DNA from: Bryobacterales bacterium
GTDB taxonomy: Bacteria; Acidobacteriota; Terriglobia; Bryobacterales; Bryobacteraceae
Assembly (NCBI GenBank): GCA_003132905.1
Contig: PKZC01000104.1
Location: 1-6,627 of the forward strand
DNA: 6,627 nucleotides
Direction of reading: 5' to 3'
Shown: positions 1 through 6,264 of the stretch, piece after piece
Layout: the number at the start of each line of letters is the position of its first letter
Position numbering within the stretch: position 1 is the first letter of the stretch
Notes under the pieces: model-generated
What the model saw: only the letters and a program-made list of their open reading frames with translations
The model's database searches: none
Told to the model about the DNA's origin: nothing
Made by a program: the position numbers and the translations under genes

Positions 1-2
1 GC

Positions 3-2558
3 TACCTGGAAAACCAGGCCCGCGTTTGACACGGCCCCACGGTCTCCAGTTTGGGGCCAACTTTCGGACGCGGGGCGATGACCAATGGTTGGGTGGACAT
101 CAAGAACACCGACATGATGTTGGTGATGGGTGGCAACCCCGCTGAAAATCATCCTTGTGGATTTAAGTGGGCGATGGAAGCCAAGCGGGATCGCAACGCC
201 AAGCTGATCGTCGTGGATCCCCGCTTCACGCGTACCGCGGCTACCGGCGATCTGTTCTGCCAGATTCGGGCCGGAAGCGATATCGCGTTTCTTGGAGGCA
301 CGATCCGTTACGCGATCGAAAACAACCGCATCGCGAAAGAATACCTCACCAATTTCACCAACGCCGCCTTCATCGTCAAGGAGGGTTTCAAGCTGCCTGA
401 GGACGGCTTGTTCTCCGGCTTCGATCCCGCCTCTCAGACTTACGATAAATCGACCTGGAATTACGAGTCCGACGGCGGCGCCGCATCAGATGGGTTGCCG
501 CCCAAAGTCGCTATCGACCTCACGCTTGAGAATCCTCGCTGCGTATTTCAGTTATTAAAGCAGCAATATTCGCGCTATACACCCGAAATGGTGGAGCGCA
601 TCACCGGCATACCGAAAGACCAGTTCCTCAAAGCCGCGGATCTGTTCACTTCAGTCCGAACCAACGGCGACATGAAGAAGGTGGCGACGATAATGTACGC
701 GGTGGGTTGGACCCAGCACACCTTCGGCACGCAAATCATCCGCACCGCCGCCATGCTGCAGTTGTTGCTCGGGAACGTAGGCCGCGCCGGCGGCGGCGTC
801 AACGCTCTGCGCGGACACTCCAACATCCAGGGCGCCACGGATATGGCGGGTCTTTATGATTCGCTGCCAGGCTACCTAAAAATCCCCATCCCCACCGACG
901 TGGATTTAAAGACCTACCTGACGCGCGTTACGCCCACCTCTTCCAAGCCGGCTGCGTGGGACTCGTTCAATTATTGGTCCAACACGCCCCAGTTCACCGT
1001 TTCGCTTCTCAAAGCTTTCTACGGTGACTCTGCGAAGAAGGAAAACGACTGGGCGTTTCATTACCTGCCCAAAGTCGATCGTGATTATTCCTGGACGGAG
1101 ATCTGGGACAACATGTATCGCGGTAGTGTCAAAGGTATGCTCGCCTTCGGCATGAACGGCGTCTGCATCGGTCCCGATTCCCAAAAGAATATCGACGCGC
1201 TCAAGAAGGCCGACTGGCTCGTGGTCGGTGAAATTTATCCCGACGAAACCAGCGAATTCTGGCGATCACCCGGTATCACACCCGAGGAGATGAAGACCAT
1301 CAACACCACCGTCTACCGTCTCCCCTGCGCCGGGTTCGCGGAAAAAGACGGCTCCATGACCAATTCCGCCCGCTGGTTGGTCTGGAAAAACGTTGCGGTG
1401 CCGCCTCCCGGCCAGGCCCGGCTCGATCAGGACATTGTGGCTCAAATCTTCCTCAAAGTCCGCGACCTCTACAAATCCGAAGGAGGCAAGTTCCCCGATC
1501 CCATCCTCAATGTCACTTGGGCCTACGCCCAGCCCGAACATCCCTCGCTCAGCGAAATCGCCCGCGAGGTCAACGGAAAGGCCGTCTCGAACATTACCGA
1601 TCCAAAGACGCAGCAAGTGGTGCTCAAGGCCGGCCAGCAATTGCCCGGTTACGCGCTCCTCAAGGACGACGGCAGCACGTCTTGCGGCAACTGGCTCTAT
1701 TCCGGCTCCTGGACCGAAGCCGGCCCGCGCTTGATGAGCCGCGGCACCGATGATCCCTCCGGAATGGGCGTCTTCCCCAATTGGGGATTCTCCTGGCCGG
1801 CCAACCGGCGCATCCTTTATAACCGCGCCTCTTGTGATGTCTCCGGCAAGCCCTGGGATCCCACGCGGCCGCAGGTTTGGTGGAACGAAGACGCGCAACT
1901 CTGGGTCGGTAACGACGTGCCCGATTTCAAGCTCGATTCGCATCCCAAGGATCACATGGGCCCGTTCATCATGAACCCCGATGGCATCGGACGCTTATTT
2001 GTCCCGCTCGCCGGCATGGCCGACGGACCGTTCCCCGAATTCTACGAGCCCATCGAAAGTCCGCTAGCGAATCTCCTGCATCCCAAACAGTCCAATAATC
2101 CGGTTGTGAAAAAATATAAGACCGATATGGACAAGTACGCGCCCGTCGGCGGCGACTACAACGTCATCTGCACCACCTATCGCCTGACCGAGCACTATCA
2201 TTACTGGACCAAGAACAATCCCATGAACGTCCAGCTTGTTCCCCAAATGTTCGTCGAAATTCCCGTGGAGCTCGCCGCCGACTTGGGTATCAAAGGCGGA
2301 GAGAAAGTGAAGGTATCGAGCGCGCGCGGAACCTACATCGCGAAAGCCATGGTCACACGCCGCATCAAACCCATGACCATCGACGGCAAGAAGGTCTACC
2401 AGATCGGGATCCCCATCCATCAGGGTTATCGCGGTATTCAAGAGGACGCCGGCAGAGAATCCAAGACTCTGGCGAACTTGCTCTCTCCCACCGTGACCGA
2501 TCCAAACGCCTACACCCCGGAATTCAAAGGCTTCCTGGTGAAACTGGAGAAAGCATGA
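3..2558 (+). CDS. fdnG: Formate dehydrogenase-N/O type alpha (catalytic) subunit, selenocysteine-containing, 5'-partial
   Basis: Catalytic Mo/W-bis-MGD subunit that oxidises formate to CO2 and passes electrons to the beta subunit; in FdnGHI it sits on the periplasmic face after Tat export. The frame is open from base 3 and reads NQARV-Sec-HGPTV across TGA 27-29, the same context as Sec196 of E. coli FdnG, including the following active-site His. Visible residues (numbered from base 3): Sec9, MGGNPAENHP at 42-51, DPRFTRTAA at 72-80, NALRGHSNIQG from 267, and the C-terminal MGD-domain motif TTYRLTEHYHYW from 724. The fragment is 851 residues; 843 follow from Sec to the end, close to the roughly 820 of FdnG. 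The N-terminal part (Tat signal, [4Fe-4S] motif) lies left of the window. A TTG at 51 or an ATG further in would be wrong starts, because homology continues upstream through the TGA. FdnG and FdoG cannot be told apart here. Confidence 0.95.
27..29 (+). other. In-frame TGA recoded as selenocysteine
   Basis: TGA lies in frame between ...NQARV and HGPTV... of the formate dehydrogenase alpha subunit. This matches the Sec position of E. coli FdnG and FdhF, where Sec ligates the Mo/W atom and the next residue is the catalytic His. The frame is intact on both sides and a SECIS-like hairpin follows at the expected distance, so this is recoding and not a nonsense mutation. It implies that the organism has selA, selB, selC and selD, none of which is in the window. 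Confidence 0.95.
41..58 (+). promoter_or_regulatory. Bacterial SECIS hairpin in the alpha-subunit mRNA
   Basis: Starting 11 nt after the TGA, the RNA can fold as GG(41-42) paired with CC(57-58), a bulged U43, CUCC(44-47) paired with GGGG(53-56) including one U-G wobble, and a five-base apical loop AGUUU (48-52). As I recall it, the E. coli fdhF SECIS has the same layout: an 11-nt spacer, GG/CC closing pairs, a bulged U and a GU in the apical loop contacted by SelB. The structure was folded by eye and is not energy-scored. Confidence 0.85.
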
Positions 2559-2571
2559 AACCGGAAACAAT

Positions 2572-2683
2572 TGTCCCCTTGCTCACGCGCGGGGCTACCA
2601 AGTGCCCACGCGTGTTGCCGGCTTGCCGCCCACGTGTGTTCCCGACACCCCATCCGGTAGCCCCGCGCGTAAGCAAGGGGACA
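2572..2683. repeat. Palindromic REP/MITE-like element between alpha and beta genes
   Basis: Arms 2572-2599 and 2656-2683 are inverted copies of each other, 28 nt long with one mismatch (C2584 against T2671, still a G-U pair in one transcribed strand). They enclose a 56-nt centre. Each arm holds a CCCCTTGCT block and a CGCGGGGCTACC block. The centre contains two 12-nt direct repeats, CCCACGCGTGTT at 2605-2616 and CCCACGTGTGTT at 2629-2640, whose inner octamers can also pair with each other. The element fills 112 of the 139 bases between the two genes and encodes nothing recognisable. Its form suggests a dispersed, non-autonomous palindromic repeat; copy number elsewhere cannot be seen. No convincing target-site duplication is present. 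In RNA it would form a very stable hairpin. It lacks a T tract, so it is not a classical Rho-independent terminator. Confidence 0.8.
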
Positions 2684-2697
2684 TTACCCGAATTCCT

Positions 2698-3273
2698 ATG
2701 AGCAACGGCACACTAGAAATCAAAGCCATCTCCGGACACGCCGGCCCCGTCGCCGGCCGCGACACCTCACGCGATTACGACGTCTGCAAGCTCATCGACG
2801 TCACCACCTGCATCGGCTGCAAAGCCTGCGAGGTGGCGTGTCTGGAATGGAACGGCTATCCATTCCGCGAGACGGCGTTCGACAACTCCTACCAGACCAT
2901 GCCCGAGACGGCCTGGAATTATTGGAATCTGATCAAGTTCAACGAAGTGGAGCGCTCGGACGGCAGCATGAGCCTGCTCATGCGCAAGGATCAATGTATG
3001 CATTGTGCCGAGCCCGGCTGCCTCGCCGCCTGCCCGGCCGATGGCGCCATCGTCCAATACTCCAACGGCATCGTGGATTTTCAGCAGGACCACTGCATCG
3101 GCTGCGGCTATTGCGTCAATGGCTGTCCCTTCAACATCCCCAAGTTCAATCCAGCCACCAAGAAGATGTTCAAGTGCACGCTCTGCGTCGACCGTGTTAC
3201 CGAAGGTCTGGAACCCGCCTGCATCAAGAGCTGCCCACCGGCTGCCTACACTTCGGGACCAAGGACGACATGA
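2698..3273 (+). CDS. fdnH: Formate dehydrogenase beta subunit, Fe-S part, cut short by a frameshift
   Basis: Electron-transfer subunit of the FdnH/FdoH family, linking the alpha-subunit active site to cytochrome b. All 16 cluster cysteines are present in four groups: C38/C41/C44/C48, C100/C103/C108/C112, C133/C136/C139/C143 and C160/C163/C175/C179. Homology to FdnH (CIGCKAC, CMHC..PGC, CIGCGYC, FKCTLCVDRV) is strong up to SC at residue 179. It then breaks: the frame continues with PPAAYTSGPRTT and stops at 3271-3273, giving 191 residues. The expected continuation, PTGCLHFGTKDDM, lies in the -1 frame, so one C is probably missing from the run at 3234-3236. The repaired protein would be 296 residues, against 294 for E. 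coli FdnH. ATG 2698 is chosen because the 32 extra residues from GTG 2602 are encoded by the palindromic repeat and match nothing in the family. No good Shine-Dalgarno precedes 2698. Confidence 0.9.
   Translation: MSNGTLEIKAISGHAGPVAGRDTSRDYDVCKLIDVTTCIGCKACEVACLEWNGYPFRETAFDNSYQTMPETAWNYWNLIKFNEVERSDGSMSLLMRKDQCMHCAEPGCLAACPADGAIVQYSNGIVDFQQDHCIGCGYCVNGCPFNIPKFNPATKKMFKCTLCVDRVTEGLEPACIKSCPPAAYTSGPRTT
3234..3236 (+). other. Apparent -1 frameshift site (C run) in the beta-subunit gene
   Basis: Frame 1 reads TGC CCA CCG from 3232; the family sequence needs TGC CCC ACC GGC, i.e. four Cs instead of three. Restoring one C joins the Fe-S part to the membrane-anchor part without loss, giving ...KSCPTGCLHFGTKDDM. 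The site has no X XXY YYZ slippery heptamer, which argues against programmed frameshifting. A homopolymer sequencing or assembly error, or a recent mutation, is more likely. Confidence 0.85.
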
Positions 3274-3587
3274 AGGATCTCGCCGAAACGCGCGCTCAGC
3301 AACTGCGCGAGCATTACGGATTCGCGAATGCCGGGGTCTACGATCCGCCCGGCGTCGGCGGCACCGGCGTCATCTATGTTCTGCATGACGTGACCAATCC
3401 CGAAGCCTACGGCGGTTTGCCCAAGGATCCGCATATCCCCTGGACGGTCCGCATTTGGAAAGGCCCGGCCAAATGGGTGGGCAATCTTGCCATCGTGGGC
3501 GGCCTGTTGGGCGTCGTCATTCACTACATGCGCTTCGGCCCCAAGCGAGTGGATGAGCAGGAGGAGCGGAAAGGTGGCGAATCATGA
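3270..3587 (+). CDS. fdnH: Formate dehydrogenase beta subunit, C-terminal membrane-anchor part
   Basis: Continuation of the beta subunit in the frame one base back. Homology to FdnH is already visible in this frame from 3234 (PTGCLHFGTKDDM), so 3270 is only the first ATG available if the frameshift is real; that ATG overlaps the upstream stop as ATGA. From it the product is 105 residues. It holds the conserved NAGVYDPPGVGGTGVIYVLH and GLPKDPHIP stretches of the family, a single hydrophobic segment at about 67-87 (VGNLAIVGGLLGVVIHYM), then a charged tail (KRVDEQEERKGGES). In FdnH this helix anchors the beta subunit in the membrane next to the cytochrome b subunit. No cluster cysteines fall in this part. 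It should be read together with the 2698 gene as one broken subunit unless the two-protein arrangement is shown to be real. Confidence 0.75.
   Translation: MKDLAETRAQQLREHYGFANAGVYDPPGVGGTGVIYVLHDVTNPEAYGGLPKDPHIPWTVRIWKGPAKWVGNLAIVGGLLGVVIHYMRFGPKRVDEQEERKGGES
3572..3577 (+). promoter_or_regulatory. Ribosome binding site of the gamma subunit
   Basis: AGGTGG lies six bases before ATG 3584, inside the end of the beta-subunit gene. It supports the 3584 start over the downstream ATG at 3602 and fits translational coupling of beta and gamma. Confidence 0.6.
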
Positions 3588-4243
3588 GTGCATCGCCAGT
3601 GATGCCTGATTCCAGATTGGCTGACAGGCGCGAGAGCCGCATCGTTCGCTACACCCTCGATGAACGGATCCACCATTGGCTGGGGTCGATCACCTATATC
3701 TACTGCTTGGTCACAGGCCTCGCGTTCTGGTCGCCCTATTTGTTCTGGCTCGCGGTGTTGGTGGGCGGCGGAGCCACCGCGCGCTTCTTGCATCCCTGGT
3801 CGGGGGTCCTCTTCACCATCTCGATGCTCTGGCTGCTCAAGCTGTGGAGCAAAGATATGGCCACCACCGACGCGGACCGCGCATGGTCCAAGGCCATGAA
3901 ATATTACATCGAGAACGAGGACGAAAAAGTTCCGCCCGAAGGCCGTTTCAACTACGGCCAGAAGCTGTTCTTCTGGCTGATGCTCTATGGCGCCCTCCTG
4001 CTGCTGCTTTCGGGACTCGGCCTCTGGTTCGTCGAATCGATTCCGCCCTGGCTCCGCCATCTTTCCATCGCCGTACATGTCATCGCCGCGCTCACCACCA
4101 TCGCCGGCTTCATCATCCACGTCTACATGAGCACCGCGATGGTACGCGGCAGCTTCAGCGCCATGGTTGAGGGAGAAGTGACGGCATCTTGGGCCCGCCA
4201 TCATCATCGGCTCTGGTACGAGCGGGTCACCGGTAGAAAATGA
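3584..4243 (+). CDS. fdnI: Formate dehydrogenase gamma subunit, cytochrome b556
   Basis: Integral-membrane diheme cytochrome b that accepts electrons from the beta subunit and reduces quinone. It has 219 residues, against 217 for E. coli FdnI, with four hydrophobic segments at about 35-62, 73-88, 128-150 and 160-182. The heme-ligand histidines of FdnI (18, 57, 155, 169) have clear counterparts: H31 in RIHHWLG, H70 in RFLHPWSG, H165 in IAVHVIA and H179 in FIIHVYMS, the last two at the same 14-residue spacing. Other conserved blocks are FNYGQKLFFW and the C-terminal MVEGEVTASWARHHHRLWY. ATG 3584 overlaps the beta stop as ATGA, and AGGTGG at 3572-3577 is a well-placed ribosome binding site. An ATG at 3602 is a possible but less likely start. 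Confidence 0.95.
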   Translation: MSASPVMPDSRLADRRESRIVRYTLDERIHHWLGSITYIYCLVTGLAFWSPYLFWLAVLVGGGATARFLHPWSGVLFTISMLWLLKLWSKDMATTDADRAWSKAMKYYIENEDEKVPPEGRFNYGQKLFFWLMLYGALLLLLSGLGLWFVESIPPWLRHLSIAVHVIAALTTIAGFIIHVYMSTAMVRGSFSAMVEGEVTASWARHHHRLWYERVTGRK

Positions 4244-5001
4244 ATCTGGCCCGGTGGGACCAGCGAACCAAGCGTGCCGATGAGCTGGCCGCCGCGCATC
4301 CGTTCGCGGCCGACGTGCTGCGCTTCTATCATCGCGTCGCGACCATACAGAAAGGACTGTATTGGTACGTGCAGGAATCCCAGGCGTCCGATCTCGACGC
4401 GCTTGTGCCCAAGTTTCCAGAGTTCCTGTCTGAAATCGAGGCTGGCACTCCGGAGCCTATCGCAGAGTGCGCGCGCGAGCAAAAGACGTGGGACCACAAT
4501 CGAACGCGCGAACATCTTGAAATCCATTGGCAATCGTCATCGTCTGAGGCCAACCCGGAAGCGCTGCTCGCTCGGTTGTTTTTGCAACCCTATGCCGAAC
4601 ACCTCGCCGAACATTCGAAACACGTCCCCGCAAAAGGCGCTCCGGCGTTATGTCCGTTCTGCTCGCGAAAACCAGTGGTCGGCGTCCTGCGGCCGGAAGG
4701 CGACGGCGGCAAGCGATCGCTCATCTGCTCGATGTGTGCCACCGAGTGGCCGATCGGCCGCATCATGTGCGCCGCCTGCGGTGAGGAGAACGTCGATAAG
4801 CTCGCCGTCTACACAGCTGAGCAATTCGGGCACGTTCGCGTCGAAGCGTGCGACACGTGTGGTTGTTATATCAAGACGGTCGATTTGACGAAGAACGGCC
4901 GCGCCGTCCCTCTTGTGGACGAGCTTGCTACCATTCCTCTGAACCTATGGGCGCGGGAACATCACTACGTGAAGGTGCAAGCAAATATTCTCGGCATCTG
5001 A
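4240..5001 (+). CDS. fdhE: Formate dehydrogenase accessory protein FdhE
   Basis: Cytoplasmic maturation factor that in E. coli binds the catalytic subunits of the respiratory formate dehydrogenases and is needed for their activity. The 253-residue protein has the family's cysteine pattern: four CxxC pairs at C138/C141 (CPFC), C163/C166 (CSMC, followed by ATEW), C177/C180 (CAAC) and C204/C207 (CDTC, followed by GCYIKTVD). These form the rubredoxin-like metal-binding half. The N-terminal half (RADELAAAHPFAADVLRFYHRV) matches the family's helical domain. It is shorter than E. coli FdhE (309 residues), mainly in the N-terminal half. ATG 4240 overlaps the gamma stop as ATGA, so it belongs to the same operon. 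The sulfurtransferase FdhD, also needed for formate dehydrogenase, is not in the window. Confidence 0.92.
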   Translation: MNLARWDQRTKRADELAAAHPFAADVLRFYHRVATIQKGLYWYVQESQASDLDALVPKFPEFLSEIEAGTPEPIAECAREQKTWDHNRTREHLEIHWQSSSSEANPEALLARLFLQPYAEHLAEHSKHVPAKGAPALCPFCSRKPVVGVLRPEGDGGKRSLICSMCATEWPIGRIMCAACGEENVDKLAVYTAEQFGHVRVEACDTCGCYIKTVDLTKNGRAVPLVDELATIPLNLWAREHHYVKVQANILGI

Positions 5002-5041
5002 AGCGTAAAGCCTCAAGCGTACCTGGGCTATCATACGCATG

Positions 5042-5047
5042 AAGGAG
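5042..5047 (+). promoter_or_regulatory. Ribosome binding site of the sulfite-oxidase-fold gene
   Basis: AAGGAG sits five bases upstream of ATG 5053, a near-ideal Shine-Dalgarno, and fixes the start. The 51-base gap (5002-5052) before this gene holds no promoter I can recognise, so co-transcription with fdhE is possible but not shown. Confidence 0.75.
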
Positions 5048-5052
5048 AACCC

Positions 5053-6234
5053 ATGCCCGAGCAGATTACTCGTCGAGTTACTTTGAAAACCGGATTGGCC
5101 GCCACCGGGCTGCTGGCTTTCGCAACGGATTGGGCTGTGCCTGCGTTGGCGGAAGGCGAGACGGACATCCCGTTCACCGACTACCCGAAGGACTACAAAG
5201 TGAACGGCAATCCCAACGCGGCCAATCGCTTTCTCGATATTCGCAAAATCGATGCTCACATCACTCCCAACGATCAGTTCTTCTTCATCCAGCACTACAA
5301 CCGTCCGGAGATTGACGGGAATTCGTACCGGCTGAAGTTCACCGGGATGCTGAAGCAGCCTGCCGAATTTTCGTTAACCGATCTCAAAGCCATGAAGTCC
5401 ACAGACTTGGTGAACGGCTACGAATGTTCTGGCAACAGTGGCCGCTTTTTCCAGGGGCTGTCTTCATGCGGCCGATTTACGGGTGTGCCGTTAAGCCACG
5501 TGCTGAAGCACTTGGGTGCTGGCCCTAAGGCTCGCGAGGTCGTGTTCTTTGGCACCGATCGCGGCAAGGAAGATGTTGTCTTCCGCGAAAACACCTACAA
5601 GCTCGAGCAGCAGTTTGGACGCAGCATCACGCTGGAGCACGCGATGAAACCGGAGCCGCTCTTAGCCTACGCGCTCAACGGCCAGCCACTCACGCGCGAT
5701 CAGGGCTTTCCCGTTCGCTTGATCATGCCGGGCTGGTACGGCGTCTCCAACGTCAAATGGCTATCCGAAATCCATCTGCAGGAGGACCGCTATCTCGGGA
5801 ATTTCCAGGCCCGCTGGTATCGTACGTTGCGCGGCGTCGGCGGCACGGGAGAAGACGCCGATCCGGGGACGCAGTGGGTGGAGACCGAGGTTACGCACAT
5901 GCAATTGAAGTCCGTGATCGCGCGCGTACGCAAGAACTCGAGCGGATATCAGGTGTTTGGCTTCGTTTTGAATGACGGGACGCCTCTCAAGTCCGTGGAG
6001 GTCAGCGTCGATGGCGGGCCCTGGCAAGCGGCCTCGCTCGACAAATCCAACACGCGCTACTCGTGGAAGTTATTCACATTCAACTGGAATGGAGCAGCGC
6101 CCGGCGAGCATACCCTGGTTTCTCGCGCCACGGACGTAAACGGGACGGTTCAACCGGCTCGCGTCGAACTCAGCCGAAAGAAGACGTTTCTTGAGGACAA
6201 TGCACAGTTCCCACGCAAAATTATGCTTGCGTAG
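5053..6234 (+). CDS. Exported molybdopterin-dependent oxidoreductase, sulfite oxidase fold
   Basis: Mononuclear molybdoenzyme of the sulfite oxidase family; substrate unknown. The 393-residue protein starts with a Tat-type signal (TRRVTLKTG at 6-14, hydrophobic stretch to about 31, likely cleavage after ALA at 33), so it should act in the periplasm. The Moco domain spans about 45-260. It has the metal-ligand cysteine C125 in GYECSGNSG, a WYGVSNVKWL block at 228-237 and GFPVRLIMPG at 218-227. A C-terminal Ig-like dimerisation domain follows at about 280-380 (SVEVSVDGGPW at 314-324), which separates it from MsrP/YedY. There is no heme domain. At the place of the sulfite-binding arginine (FVRNH in vertebrate sulfite oxidase) it reads FIQHY (78-82), so sulfite oxidase itself is doubtful. 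It follows the formate dehydrogenase genes but has its own strong ribosome binding site. Confidence 0.85.
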   Translation: MPEQITRRVTLKTGLAATGLLAFATDWAVPALAEGETDIPFTDYPKDYKVNGNPNAANRFLDIRKIDAHITPNDQFFFIQHYNRPEIDGNSYRLKFTGMLKQPAEFSLTDLKAMKSTDLVNGYECSGNSGRFFQGLSSCGRFTGVPLSHVLKHLGAGPKAREVVFFGTDRGKEDVVFRENTYKLEQQFGRSITLEHAMKPEPLLAYALNGQPLTRDQGFPVRLIMPGWYGVSNVKWLSEIHLQEDRYLGNFQARWYRTLRGVGGTGEDADPGTQWVETEVTHMQLKSVIARVRKNSSGYQVFGFVLNDGTPLKSVEVSVDGGPWQAASLDKSNTRYSWKLFTFNWNGAAPGEHTLVSRATDVNGTVQPARVELSRKKTFLEDNAQFPRKIMLA

Positions 6235-6264
6235 CGCCCGGCCGTTCGACGTCGCGCCTGTCTC

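Noticed and set aside
27..29. TGA as a true stop or nonsense mutation in the alpha subunit
   Set aside because: Reading frame and homology continue on both sides, the position equals Sec196 of FdnG, and a SECIS-like hairpin follows.
1266..1955. 229-codon open frame on the - strand within the alpha gene
   Set aside because: It is antisense to strongly conserved coding sequence, has no recognisable domain, and is typical of GC-rich shadow frames.
2064..2570. 168-codon open frame on the - strand over the end of the alpha gene
   Set aside because: It is antisense to the conserved MGD-binding domain, with no motif and no plausible ribosome binding site context.
2572..2683. Palindrome as a Rho-independent terminator after the alpha gene
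   Set aside because: The 56-nt loop is too large and no T tract follows; downstream genes of the same complex must also be expressed.
2602..2697. GTG 2602 as the start of the beta subunit
   Set aside because: The added residues come from the palindromic repeat, are Pro/Arg-rich and match nothing in FdnH; the family's N-terminus fits ATG 2698.
3231..3240. Programmed -1 ribosomal frameshift in the beta gene
   Set aside because: There is no slippery heptamer, and I know of no precedent in this family. A missing base in a C run is simpler.
3524..4207. 227-codon open frame on the - strand opposite the gamma subunit
   Set aside because: It lies wholly antisense to a clear cytochrome b subunit and has a low-complexity His/Glu/Gly-rich composition with no family resemblance.
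5001..5038. Small repeat and hairpin in the gap before the molybdoenzyme gene (AAGCGTA twice; GCGTA 5017-5021 with TACGC 5034-5038)
   Set aside because: The repeats are seven bases and the stem only five pairs with a 12-nt loop, which is within chance. I would not call it an operator or terminator.
6235..6264. Bidirectional terminator between the convergent genes
   Set aside because: Only a short CGACGTCG palindrome (6247-6254) is present, with no stable stem and no T or A tract.
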